From the NCBI RefSeq assembly GCF_003265365.1, contig NZ_AUPM01000046.1, forward strand, positions 1 through 64,000: 64,000 bases of DNA, in the 5' to 3' direction. The position numbers and the translations under genes are program-made. Every line of letters starts with the position of its first letter. Position 1 is the first letter of the stretch. The DNA is from Petrotoga sp. 9PW.55.5.1 (GTDB taxonomy: Bacteria; Thermotogota; Thermotogae; Petrotogales; Petrotogaceae). Below are positions 29,298 to 38,430 of the stretch, in pieces. The notes beneath the pieces were generated by a model. The model was not told where the DNA came from. It ran no database searches and saw only the letters and a program-made list of their open reading frames with translations.

Positions 29298-30182
29298 ATG
29301 ACAAAATATAAAGAATTATCTTCCTTAAAAAGAAAAGAAGCTGTCTTCGGATGGAAGTTAGTGTCTCCAGCAGTTATACTGATCGGAGTTTTTATCTTAT
29401 ACCCTGTTCTTTATAATATTTATTTAAGTTTTTTTGAAGTATCTTTAACTCCTGGTCAATCTAATAAGTTTGTTGGTTTAGAGAATTATAGAAGGTTATT
29501 AACTGATCCTACTTTTTGGAACTCTTTCGGAATTACTTTGTTATTCGTTGCAATAACTGTTGCAGGTAGTATTTTGGTTGGTTTAGGTGTAGCTTTACTT
29601 ATGAATAAAGAGTTTCCTGGTAGAGGTATAGTGAGAGCCCTTATTCTATTTCCTTATGTGGCTCCTGTTATTTCAACGGTTTTTGCCTGGCAATACGTAC
29701 TAATGCCATTGAATGGGCCTCTAACAATCCTATTAAGTAACTTTGGAATAATGGATATAACTCAGGACGTTGTTAACAATCCAAATAATGCATTCTTAGT
29801 TGTATCGTTTTACAGTATCTGGAAAAACTTCCCATTTATATATTTAATGATCTTATCAAGATTACAATCTATTTCTCAAGATTATTATGAAGCTGCTGAT
29901 ATTGATGGAGCAAATGGGTGGCAAAAATTCAGACATATAACCCTTCCAGAATTATATTATGTATTGGGCTCTTTAGTTCTTTTAAGAGGTATTTGGAATT
30001 TCTATAAATTTGAAGAGGTATATCTTTTATCTAAAGAAGCTAGAACATTACCTATATATCTTTATCAAACTGCATTCACTGGTATTCCTGATCTAGGTGT
30101 TGCCGCTGCTATAGCAACGGTTCTTTTCATTGTGATGATGGCCTTAATTACCGTCTATGTAAAGAAGGTGTTAAAATGGTAG
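29298..30182 (+). CDS. Sugar ABC transporter permease (MalF-like)
   Basis: Inner-membrane permease with about six hydrophobic helices. The cytoplasmic EAA loop, where the ATPase docks, reads EAADIDGANGWQKFRHITLP near residue 196. The N-terminal segment VSPAVILIGVFILYPVLYN is typical of the MalF/UgpA group. 294 residues, so it lacks the large periplasmic domain of E. coli MalF. Start after GGAAGGAGGGAAAGG. Its stop overlaps the next permease start (ATGGTAG). Confidence 0.94.
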   Translation: MTKYKELSSLKRKEAVFGWKLVSPAVILIGVFILYPVLYNIYLSFFEVSLTPGQSNKFVGLENYRRLLTDPTFWNSFGITLLFVAITVAGSILVGLGVALLMNKEFPGRGIVRALILFPYVAPVISTVFAWQYVLMPLNGPLTILLSNFGIMDITQDVVNNPNNAFLVVSFYSIWKNFPFIYLMILSRLQSISQDYYEAADIDGANGWQKFRHITLPELYYVLGSLVLLRGIWNFYKFEEVYLLSKEARTLPIYLYQTAFTGIPDLGVAAAIATVLFIVMMALITVYVKKVLKW

Positions 30183-31150
30183 TAAGGAAAAGATCTTTTA
30201 TAAAAACATTTTTCTTTTGGTTTTTTATCGCTCTTGTTATAATATTTGTTGCATATCCATTTGCTTACATGGTATCCGTTTCTTTTAGATATGATTCTGA
30301 TGCTTTTGATTCGTCGTTAATTCCAAAAAATCCAACTTTGTCTCAATATGCACAACTTTTAGGTTTTCAAGAATCCATAAGACAAGAAATGAGCCAAGAA
30401 GAACAACAATTGATTAAATTATTAGAATCACTTCCTGAAGAGCAAAGAGAACAAGTAATGCAAAACATTCAATCACAAAGGCGTAGAGAATCGTTCCCAT
30501 TTTTAAGATGGTTTGGTAATAGTTTGCTATTAGCTGGACTAAGTGCTTTAACTAGTTTAATAATAGGAATTTTTGGGGCATATTCATTTAGCAGAGTATG
30601 GTACCCTGGTAGAAACATGGTTCAAAGAAGCGTCTTACTTGTATATTTAGTTGGAGGAGTAATATTATCTGTCCCGCTTTATGATATGTTCGTAAGAATC
30701 GGCTTAACCAACACTGCTGGGACATCTATGTTCTCGCTATATATAATTTATGTTATTCAAACTTTACCGGTTTCTATGTATATGCTTGGAAATTATTTTA
30801 GAACTATCCCTGAATCTATAGAAGAAGCAGCCTTGATAGATGGAAGTACGAGGTTTGGAACTATTATGCGAATTATTATTCCACTATCAATGCCGGCAAT
30901 AATAACGGTATTCATTTACGCATTTATGATTGGTTGGAACGAGTATCTATTTGCATCAATTTTTATAAGACCATTTCCTGGATCTTATACTTTACCTGTA
31001 GGTTTGAGAGAAATCTTTTTTTCAGCACATGCGGTTTGGGCTAAAATGATGGCAGCTTCTGTTTTAACTGCCGTTCCTGTTATCGCAATGTTTATGGCTG
31101 TAGAAAAATATCTCACGGCGGGATTAACTGCTGGAGGAGTTAAAGAGTAG
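30176..31150 (+). CDS. Sugar ABC transporter permease (MalG-like) with loop insertion
   Basis: Second permease of the importer, with the EAA loop EEAALIDGSTRFGTIMRIII. The protein ends in LTAGLTAGGVKE, the family-typical GLTAGAVKG-like tail. At 324 residues it is longer than most MalG-type permeases. About 40 extra residues (64-106), rich in Glu, Gln and Arg (QEEQQLIKLLESLPEEQREQ), sit in the first extracytoplasmic loop after TM1 and look helical. The function of the insertion is unknown. Confidence 0.93.
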   Translation: MVVRKRSFIKTFFFWFFIALVIIFVAYPFAYMVSVSFRYDSDAFDSSLIPKNPTLSQYAQLLGFQESIRQEMSQEEQQLIKLLESLPEEQREQVMQNIQSQRRRESFPFLRWFGNSLLLAGLSALTSLIIGIFGAYSFSRVWYPGRNMVQRSVLLVYLVGGVILSVPLYDMFVRIGLTNTAGTSMFSLYIIYVIQTLPVSMYMLGNYFRTIPESIEEAALIDGSTRFGTIMRIIIPLSMPAIITVFIYAFMIGWNEYLFASIFIRPFPGSYTLPVGLREIFFSAHAVWAKMMAASVLTAVPVIAMFMAVEKYLTAGLTAGGVKE

Positions 31151-31194
31151 AATATTAAATTTTTTAAATTAGTAAAAAAAGGAGGAAATATAAC

Positions 31195-32376
31195 ATGCCA
31201 AACTTCTTTGATGGAAAATTGTTACAGAAATCTCCTGAAAAAGTAAGGATTGTTGTGGGTATCCCAAGTTATAATAATGCAGATACCATTTCTTTTGTGA
31301 CCGAAACCGCTGCAAAGGGAATAAAAGAATATTTTAATTCTGATGGAATAATAGTTAACTCCGACGGTGGTTCAAAAGATGGGACCAAAGATGCATTCAT
31401 GAAAACCGATACTGAGAATATTCCAAAATTAGCTTTTGATTATATAGGAATTCCAGGTAAAGGGAGTGCAATGTTATCAGTTATAGAACTCGCAAAATAT
31501 CTAGATGCCGAAGTAGTTGTGTTTTTGGATTCGGATCTAAAAAGTGTAAGACCATGGTGGATAGAAAGGTTAACAACCCCTATAATAAAAGGAAATTCTG
31601 ATTATGTGACACCCTATTATGTGAGGCATAAATACGACGGAACAATTACAAACCAGGTCTGTTACCCATTAACATCATCCTTACTGGGACAATCTGTGAG
31701 ACAACCTATAGGAGGTGATTTTGGAGTAGGGAAATATATGTTTGATATCTATTTGAACAATGTTAACGAAGTTGCCAAAACGGATGTAGCAAAGTTTGGT
31801 ATAGATATCTGGATGACCACAAACGCTATGTTGAATTCAGACAAAAAAGTTTATCAGGCGGCGTTAGGTGCAAAAGTCCACGATCCTAAAGACCCAGGTT
31901 CCGACTTGTCTCCAATGTTTAAGCAGGTAGTAGGCACTTTATTTGAAATTCTCGTAGAAAATTTTTCAAAGTGGAAAGAGATAAAAACCGTAGAAGAAGC
32001 CCCAATATATGGTGAAATCCCAAAAGTTACCGTTGAACCAATAAATATAAACATAGATAACTTAAAAAAACAGCTTTTAGAAGGTTTGAAAATAGAAGAA
32101 ACCAAAAGGTTAGCAGGAAATTATCTTGAAACAATTAAAGAAGAAAAAAAGATTTCACTAAAAATATGGGTAGATATTTTATACAATGCCTTATTAGAGT
32201 ATTCAAAGAATAAAGATAAAAATATTGTTGAGTCTTTGGTCCCTTTATATTTTGGGAGAGTAGCAGATTTTGCTGAAATAACAAAAGATATGGATGAAGA
32301 TGCCGCTGAAAAAATCATAAGAAACCAAATAGAAATATTTAATAAAAAAAAGAGAATGTTAATAGACAGCTTGTAA
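31195..32376 (+). CDS. GT-A glycosyltransferase, GT2/GT81-like
   Basis: Nucleotide-sugar-dependent glycosyltransferase of the GT-A fold. Residues about 18-130 form the nucleotide-binding domain with [22 protein letters not shown] and the metal-binding [11 protein letters not shown] further block, [11 protein letters not shown] near 180, resembles the glucosyl-3-phosphoglycerate synthase group. The C-terminal 120 residues are helical. 393 residues. No transmembrane helix. It lies between the permeases and the RpiR gene. Compatible-solute synthesis (Petrotoga makes mannosylglucosylglycerate) is a reasonable but unproven role. Confidence 0.75.
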   Translation: MPNFFDGKLLQKSPEKVRIVVGIPSYNNADTISFVTETAAKGIKEYFNSDGIIVNSDGGSKDGTKDAFMKTDTENIPKLAFDYIGIPGKGSAMLSVIELAKYLDAEVVVFLDSDLKSVRPWWIERLTTPIIKGNSDYVTPYYVRHKYDGTITNQVCYPLTSSLLGQSVRQPIGGDFGVGKYMFDIYLNNVNEVAKTDVAKFGIDIWMTTNAMLNSDKKVYQAALGAKVHDPKDPGSDLSPMFKQVVGTLFEILVENFSKWKEIKTVEEAPIYGEIPKVTVEPININIDNLKKQLLEGLKIEETKRLAGNYLETIKEEKKISLKIWVDILYNALLEYSKNKDKNIVESLVPLYFGRVADFAEITKDMDEDAAEKIIRNQIEIFNKKKRMLIDSL

Positions 32377-32386
32377 AAATCAAGAG

Positions 32387-33202
32387 GTGAAGAAGTTGGT
32401 AACTTCAAAAATTAAAGGACTATATAATTCACTAACAGAAAAAGAAAAGCTAGCAGCCCAATATATAATAGAGCGACCTGGAGACGTTATACATTATAGC
32501 ATTACAGAATTATCTAACTGGGCAGGAACGAGTGAAACTACCATATATCGTGTTTTAAAAAAAGCTGGTTACTCTGGATATCAAAGATTCAAATTAGAAT
32601 TGGCTAGAGAATTAAGCATACCTGCACTAGAACCAAAAGAAACACTAGATATTTTTGACCTAGTGTTTAATAAAACTATAAATTCTTTATCAGATATTCA
32701 AAGTCAAATAGATAAAAATAAAATCAATCAAATTTCTGATATTATATTAAAGAGTAAAAAATTATTATTCTATGCTGTTGGAAGGTCTTTTCCTGTTGCA
32801 CTAGATGCATCTTTAAAATTTGCAGCACTTGGTTTTTCCACAAATGCATATTCGGATCCACACATGCAGGTAATCGTAGGATCAAATCTGGAAAAAGATG
32901 ATACTGTTATAGCAATAAGCCATTCAGGAGTAATAAGAGATACATACAAATCAGCACAGGTAGCAAAAGAAGCTGGAGCTTATACAATAGGAATTACAGC
33001 GGGAGTTAATTCCCCATTATCTAGAATAGTAAATACTGTTTTATATACCTCTGCAGAAATGCCTGAAGAAAGTGAGTTCACAGTAAGCAGAATTGGTGAA
33101 ATGTTTATGATTGAACTTTTGTATAATTATGTATCTTCAAAAATGTCTCTAGAAAAAAAAGAAAGTAGGATCAGCGAAGCTATGAAGACCAAGAAATTTT
33201 GA
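32387..33202 (+). CDS. RpiR-family transcriptional regulator (HTH plus SIS)
   Basis: Sugar-phosphate-responsive regulator. Residues about 1-77 form the HTH_6 domain (ITELSNWAGTSETTIYRVLK), and about 105-245 form a SIS sugar-isomerase-like domain with AVGRSFPVALDASLKF and VIAISHSGVIRDT binding loops. Start: GTG 32387, or TTG 32396, which has GAGG 9 bases upstream. It is the last gene of the transporter operon, followed by a strong terminator, and probably senses a phosphorylated sugar derived from the imported substrate or from the glycosyltransferase pathway. Confidence 0.93.
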   Translation: MKKLVTSKIKGLYNSLTEKEKLAAQYIIERPGDVIHYSITELSNWAGTSETTIYRVLKKAGYSGYQRFKLELARELSIPALEPKETLDIFDLVFNKTINSLSDIQSQIDKNKINQISDIILKSKKLLFYAVGRSFPVALDASLKFAALGFSTNAYSDPHMQVIVGSNLEKDDTVIAISHSGVIRDTYKSAQVAKEAGAYTIGITAGVNSPLSRIVNTVLYTSAEMPEESEFTVSRIGEMFMIELLYNYVSSKMSLEKKESRISEAMKTKKF

Positions 33203-33221
33203 ATCCTGTTCAGTTCTGATT

Positions 33222-33250
33222 CCCCTTCTTAGAAGGGGTTTTTCTTTTTT
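33222..33250 (+). terminator. Terminator of the transporter/RpiR operon
   Basis: CCCCTTCT (222-229) / AGAAGGGG (231-238), then TTTTTCTTTTTT. Its CCCCTTC...GAAGGGG arms resemble the first hairpin of the palindromic repeats at 1-115 and 54518-54683. The remaining 33251-33481 holds AT-rich sequence and a probable -10 box (TATAAT, 33430-33435) for lspA. Confidence 0.9.
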
Positions 33251-33481
33251 ACTGTCTCTTTCTAAGTAAGATTTATTTTAATAGCGGAAAACATATCTTC
33301 AAGCATCTTTATTAAGTTTTGTAGAAATGACCCACAGTAACAAGGCTTATCTTTCACTTTTAAAATCATTAATATGATCTATTATTTTGATTTTAACGCT
33401 GAAATAAGAAAATTTTTTTCATACTATGTTATAATCGATTTCAGAGATATTTAGTCTTTTTAAAAGGAGAGATATTGTTTT

Positions 33482-33937
33482 ATGACCTGGATTATCCCCA
33501 TTATCATTTTTTTTGATCAAATTACAAAAAAACTTTCAGAGATTTACTTGATTAATAATACTATAAAAGTCGGCTTTTTCCAATTGACCTATGTGAAAAA
33601 TACTGGAATTGCCTTCGGCCTTTTTCAGGGAAAAGCTTTATTTCATGCTATAATTTCTACAATTGTAGTTATTTTTCTTTTTTCTTTCAGAGAAATATAC
33701 AAGAAGAAGACCCAGCCTTTTTTTAAATCTTTTGATTTAGGTATGTCTTTTATTCTAGGAGGAGCTTTAGGGAATATATTTGATAGAGTCAGACTTGGTT
33801 ACGTTGTTGATATGATTTATTGGCCAAACTTTTCAATATTCAATGTGGCAGACATGTTTGTTACTTTTGGGGCATTGATATTACTGTACCATCTTTTACG
33901 AAGGAGTTCATATGAAAAAAAGAATAATCAAGGTTAA
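33482..33937 (+). CDS. lspA: Lipoprotein signal peptidase (signal peptidase II)
   Basis: Membrane aspartic protease that removes lipoprotein signal peptides. Four hydrophobic helices; the two catalytic aspartates are D110 (GYVVDMI) and D124 (FNVADM). The conserved TYVKNTGIAFGLF near 37-49 and GALGNIFDRV near 94-103 fit the family. 151 residues. An AAAGGAGAG site lies upstream. It overlaps the next gene by 26 bases. Confidence 0.95.
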   Translation: MTWIIPIIIFFDQITKKLSEIYLINNTIKVGFFQLTYVKNTGIAFGLFQGKALFHAIISTIVVIFLFSFREIYKKKTQPFFKSFDLGMSFILGGALGNIFDRVRLGYVVDMIYWPNFSIFNVADMFVTFGALILLYHLLRRSSYEKKNNQG

Positions 33938-34853
33938 AAGTGAAGAACAACAAAAACGGCTAGATGTTTTTGTGGTTGAGAATTCATTCGAAGGAGTTTC
34001 GAGAAACCTCCTTAAAAATGCCATTAGTGAAGGAAATATAAAAGTCAATGGTAACATAAAAAAAGCCCATTATACCGTGAAAATTGGTGATGAAATAGAA
34101 ATAGATTTAGATAATCTTAAAGAAGATAGAAATGAAAAAGATATTTTACCTGAAAACATTCATTTAGATATTCTATATGAAGACGAAGACCTCATTGTTA
34201 TTAACAAACCAGCCGGATTGATTGTACATCCAACCCCAACTATTAAAAGTGGTACTTTAGTTAATGGTTTACTTTATCATATAGAAGATTTCAAAAGTTT
34301 TTCACAAAACTCAGAGCGATTGGGTATAGTTCACAGGCTTGATAAGGAAACCTCTGGTGTATTAGTGGTTGCTAAAAACCCCATAACTCTTCACCTTTTA
34401 TCAAAACAATTCAAAGAAAGAAAGACAAAAAAATATTACTTAACAATTGTAGAAGGCTTATTAAAAGAAAAAGAAGGAGAAATTAATTTACCGTTAGGAA
34501 GACATCCAACCTTAAGACAAAAAAGAGCTGTTGTGTACAATGGAAGAGAAGCAATAACTGAGTATAAGGTTTTAAAAGAGTTTGATAATTTGGCATCTCT
34601 TGTTTGGATAAGACTCAAAACAGGCAGAACTCATCAAATAAGGGTGCATTTCAAATATTTAGGCAACCCTGTAGTTGGTGATTCCCTTTATGGGAAAAAT
34701 AAAATAGAGAAAAATTACGGCATTACTGCTGATAGGCAGATGCTTCATGCATTAAAACTGGGCTTTTATCATCCCATGAAAAAAACTTGGGTGGAATTTT
34801 TAGCGCCTCCACCTTCTGATTTTAAAAATTTACTGGTAGAGTTGAATAAATAG
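33912..34853 (+). CDS. RluD-like ribosomal large subunit pseudouridine synthase
   Basis: Converts uridines of 23S rRNA to pseudouridine. An N-terminal S4 RNA-binding domain (about 15-65, QKRLDVFVVEN onward) is followed by the RluA/RluD catalytic domain with INKPAGLIVHPT and HRLDKETSG, whose D144 is the catalytic aspartate. LKTGRTHQIRVHF is also typical. 313 residues. lspA-rluD adjacency is very common in bacteria. Target positions cannot be inferred, so no gene symbol is given. Confidence 0.93.
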   Translation: MKKRIIKVKSEEQQKRLDVFVVENSFEGVSRNLLKNAISEGNIKVNGNIKKAHYTVKIGDEIEIDLDNLKEDRNEKDILPENIHLDILYEDEDLIVINKPAGLIVHPTPTIKSGTLVNGLLYHIEDFKSFSQNSERLGIVHRLDKETSGVLVVAKNPITLHLLSKQFKERKTKKYYLTIVEGLLKEKEGEINLPLGRHPTLRQKRAVVYNGREAITEYKVLKEFDNLASLVWIRLKTGRTHQIRVHFKYLGNPVVGDSLYGKNKIEKNYGITADRQMLHALKLGFYHPMKKTWVEFLAPPPSDFKNLLVELNK

Positions 34854-34872
34854 TAGAATCGGAGGTCTTTTT

Positions 34873-37317
34873 TTGAAAATATTAGGACCCATTGTTACAT
34901 CAAAAACGATAGGAAAATCTTACATACAACTAAGGGATCTCTTTCCAATAGCTAAAAGATATGGATTTGAAGGAATAATTCTATCAGAACCTCATCCAAA
35001 GTCTTGGATAAGTTTTATTAATTATGCTATAAAGTATAGAATAAAACCTTTTATTATTTACGAAACAAACGAAGATAACTTCTTAATTCAAACAAACAAA
35101 GATATTCAGAATGGAATTTCTTATTACAATGGATTAAATAAAGATTTAAATTTAAAGAAACTAAAAATAAAACTTCCTCATGTAATCTATCCATCTACCG
35201 CATTTAAAAAAATATTTCAAAATGAAGAAGCACTTACTATAAAAGATCTTTTAAAGTATCAAAACGAATTATCTATCTTTAAAGATATTGATACTCAATA
35301 TAATCTCAAAGAGTACAAATTTAAAGAATATGAACTTATTAATAATAAAATTGAAGGATATATTTCTACAAACAATTTGACGCCTGAAGAGAAAAAAAGA
35401 CTAATCTACGAATTAAAAATAATTAAGAAACTCAAAGTAGAAAACTATATATTAACAGTAAAAAAGATAGTAGATACAGCTACTAAGAATAATATCCCCA
35501 TTGGTCCTGGAAGAGGTTCTGCAGTAGGCTCATTTTTAGTATACAAACTTGGTATAACAAAAATTGATCCTCTAAAGTACGATTTAATATTTGAAAGATT
35601 CCTAAATGAATACAGACATGAACTACCAGATATAGATCTTGATGTTGATGCAGAAAAAAGAATCGATCTAATAAAAGCCCTTCAAAATGAGATAGGTCAA
35701 AACAACATAGCCCAAATAAGAACCTATTCAACTATGAAAATCAAATCCGTATTAAAAAAATCAGAAGAGCTACTAGGTTATAAAAGTAATATAAATTTCC
35801 ATTCTCCATTAAGATCAAAAGAAAATGTTGTTAAATTCAAATCATTATCGAAAGAAGACAAATTATTTTACACTCTTTCTTATTATTTAGAAGGTTTAGA
35901 AATAGCTGAATCAACTCATGCAGCTGGTCTAATCATATCACAAAATGATTTACGAAGATTTTCACCTATTGAAAAAAAGGATATTCCTATCTTAGAATGG
36001 GAGATGTCTGATTTAAAATTATTGGGAGTAGAAAAGTTCGATGTTTTAGCTCTCGATACATTAACTTTTTTAAGAAAACTCAATGTAAAAGAAGAATATG
36101 AAAATTTAAACGACGATAAAACTTACCATTATCTATCTAAAGGTTTAACAAAAGGCATTTTTCAACTTGATTCTAAACTTGGGAAACGTTTAAGTATAAA
36201 AATAAAACCTAAAAATTTTGAGGAATTGGCTTTGTTATTAGCAATAAACCGCCCTGGACCACTTGAATCAGGAATGATAGATCAGTACATTGAAACCACC
36301 TCTCCAGATTACATGAAAAAAATATTACCAGAAACAAAGGGCGTTTTGGTTTATCAAGAGCAGATAATGAAAGTAGCTCAAATCTTAGGTGGATTCACTT
36401 CTCAGGAATCTGATTTACTAAGAAAAGTAGTATCTAAAAAAAGGAAAGATGAGATTACTAATTTTAAAAACAAATTTATCATAACAGCTTCAAAGCAAAT
36501 TGGAAAAGAGCAAGCAACTTCGTTATTTTTACAGATAGAAAACTTCGCACAATATGCGTTCAATAAGTCACATGCAGTTGCTTATGCACATATAACGTAT
36601 TGGTTAGCGAAGGAGAAGTTTAAAAATCCGTCCCGTTTCTTCTTTGAATATATAAACCTAAAAGGGTTGGATCTTGATATATTAAATGAGAGTTCTTTTT
36701 TAGGTATAAGAATAAAGTTACCTGATATCAGTTCTCCAATCGGTTTATATACTGAATCAGAAATCACATTACCCATGTATGTTATAAAAGGTGTAGGTAA
36801 AAACATAACAGAGACATTTCAGGATAGTAAAATTAATGGTGTTGATGATTTTTTTGATTTTGTAATTGCTAATAATATAAATAGAAATATCATCGAATTA
36901 CTAATAAAAAGCGGTTCATTAGATAAGTTCCAGCCAAATAGAAAAAAATTATTAAAAGAATCTGCACAAAGACTAAAAGGCAAGATCCAACAACTAGAAG
37001 AAATAAAAAGTTCTCTATTTGGTGAATTAGAAAAAAGTTCAAAAAAAGAAAATGAAACAACTTTACAAGACCTCGCAAAGTACGAAATAGAAACTATAGG
37101 ATACCCTCTATCTCTTATGCACCAAAAAGGGCTTTCAAAAAGTTTGATAAATAAATATTTTAATAATGAAAAAATTAATTTTAATGGATATGCTTATCAC
37201 AATTATTTAATAGATAATTCTTCGATTATATATAGTAAAATATATAATAAAAGTTTGAATAAAATTAATAAAAAAAATAATAAAAAAATATTGATTACAA
37301 ACATAATTATATTCTAA
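34873..37317 (+). CDS. dnaE: DNA polymerase III alpha subunit, DnaE type, short and PHP-degenerate
   Basis: C-family DNA polymerase. Palm motifs are intact: GPGRGSAVGSF near 212, PDIDLDVD with D253 and D255, and KFDVLAL with D390. A clamp-binding-like IKSSLFG lies near residue 715. The N-terminal 85 residues align in layout with a PHP domain but lack its histidines, so it is probably inactive. At 814 residues the protein is much shorter than E. coli DnaE. The C terminus after GYPLSLMHQ is only about 70 residues, very Asn/Lys/Ile-rich, with no recognisable OB fold. TTG start after GGAGG. A PolC-type enzyme is also encoded here (54843-57734). Confidence 0.88.
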   Translation: MKILGPIVTSKTIGKSYIQLRDLFPIAKRYGFEGIILSEPHPKSWISFINYAIKYRIKPFIIYETNEDNFLIQTNKDIQNGISYYNGLNKDLNLKKLKIKLPHVIYPSTAFKKIFQNEEALTIKDLLKYQNELSIFKDIDTQYNLKEYKFKEYELINNKIEGYISTNNLTPEEKKRLIYELKIIKKLKVENYILTVKKIVDTATKNNIPIGPGRGSAVGSFLVYKLGITKIDPLKYDLIFERFLNEYRHELPDIDLDVDAEKRIDLIKALQNEIGQNNIAQIRTYSTMKIKSVLKKSEELLGYKSNINFHSPLRSKENVVKFKSLSKEDKLFYTLSYYLEGLEIAESTHAAGLIISQNDLRRFSPIEKKDIPILEWEMSDLKLLGVEKFDVLALDTLTFLRKLNVKEEYENLNDDKTYHYLSKGLTKGIFQLDSKLGKRLSIKIKPKNFEELALLLAINRPGPLESGMIDQYIETTSPDYMKKILPETKGVLVYQEQIMKVAQILGGFTSQESDLLRKVVSKKRKDEITNFKNKFIITASKQIGKEQATSLFLQIENFAQYAFNKSHAVAYAHITYWLAKEKFKNPSRFFFEYINLKGLDLDILNESSFLGIRIKLPDISSPIGLYTESEITLPMYVIKGVGKNITETFQDSKINGVDDFFDFVIANNINRNIIELLIKSGSLDKFQPNRKKLLKESAQRLKGKIQQLEEIKSSLFGELEKSSKKENETTLQDLAKYEIETIGYPLSLMHQKGLSKSLINKYFNNEKINFNGYAYHNYLIDNSSIIYSKIYNKSLNKINKKNNKKILITNIIIF

Positions 37318-37333
37318 TATTGGGGATGATTTA

Positions 37334-38410
37334 ATGAACAAAAAATCAAAGATAGTTATTAGTATGTTTTCTTCTTCTGAAAAGATTAAAGGGCAGGGGG
37401 TAGATTCGGCTTATCAAGAATTGATAAAGGCTTTAGAAGACTTTTCTGATGACTTTGAAATAGTTTTTAAAAAAAAGAGTTTTATAGATATAGCCCATTT
37501 TCATACAGTTGATTTTAGACATTTTTTATTTCAACTCATTTCAAAAGGACGGATTATAACAGTAGTTACTGTTCATTTTCTTCCACAAACATTAGAAAAT
37601 AGTCTTAATTTACCTTTTTTTCTAAAACATATCTTTTATAACTATCTAATTAACTTTTATAAAAGCGTAGATTATTTGGTAGTAGTTAACCCCAATTTCG
37701 TAAAAGAGCTAGAAAGTTATGGCATTGCTGAGGAACGAATAACTTATATACCAAATTTCGTATCAGATGAAAGCTTTTATCCTTTTACTCAGGAACAAAT
37801 AGAAACCGAAAGAAAAAATTTAGGAATTTCTCTTGATAAGTTTGTAATCTTTGGAAATGGACAAGTTCAAATAAGAAAAGGGGTACAAAATTTCTTAGAG
37901 GTTGCAAAAAAAATGCCAGATACCGAATTCTTGTGGGCGGGAGGGTTTTCTTTTGGAAAGATAACATCTGGTTATGAAAATCTAAAAAAAATGGTCGAAA
38001 ACCCACCAACAAATGTAAAATTTCTAGGAATAATAGATCGCAAGAAAATGAATTTATATTACAACATATCTGACCTTTTTTTTCTTCCTTCATACAACGA
38101 ATTGTTTCCAATGTCTATTTTAGAAGCCATGGCTTGCCATAAACCATTGCTTTTACGGGATTTACAAGAATATAAAGATATATTAAACGGATATTACCTA
38201 AAAGGTAATGAGGTGAATGATTTTATAAGTGAAATCAAAAAGTTAAGAATAAACAAAGATTATTATGAACAAGCAAAAGAAAATTCCATTTTAGGAGGCC
38301 AATTTTATTCAAAAAATAACGTTACTTCGAAATGGAGAGAATTTTATTTAAATCTTTACGAATCCAAAAAACAAAATAGGAAAAACCCATCTCATAAATT
38401 CAATGGTTAA
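37334..38410 (+). CDS. GT4-family glycosyltransferase
   Basis: GT-B fold glycosyltransferase. The C-terminal half has the nucleotide-sugar site typical of GT4: FGNGQVQIRKGVQNFLE, then FLPSYNELFPMSILEAMAC with the E-x7-E pattern. The N-terminal half includes VDYLVVVNPNFVKELESYG. 358 residues, cytoplasmic or membrane-peripheral. It lies 16 bases after dnaE and 20 bases before a flippase-like membrane protein, which suggests the pair act together on a lipid-linked sugar. In similar gene pairs the product is a glycolipid; the actual product here is unknown. Confidence 0.88.
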   Translation: MNKKSKIVISMFSSSEKIKGQGVDSAYQELIKALEDFSDDFEIVFKKKSFIDIAHFHTVDFRHFLFQLISKGRIITVVTVHFLPQTLENSLNLPFFLKHIFYNYLINFYKSVDYLVVVNPNFVKELESYGIAEERITYIPNFVSDESFYPFTQEQIETERKNLGISLDKFVIFGNGQVQIRKGVQNFLEVAKKMPDTEFLWAGGFSFGKITSGYENLKKMVENPPTNVKFLGIIDRKKMNLYYNISDLFFLPSYNELFPMSILEAMACHKPLLLRDLQEYKDILNGYYLKGNEVNDFISEIKKLRINKDYYEQAKENSILGGQFYSKNNVTSKWREFYLNLYESKKQNRKNPSHKFNG

Positions 38411-38430
38411 AAATAATTCCGGAGGTAAAA

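Noticed and set aside
34873-37317. Frameshift or pseudogene status for the short dnaE
   Set aside because: The frame is continuous with intact palm residues; Thermotogota DnaE proteins are known to be short, so only the tail and PHP are flagged.
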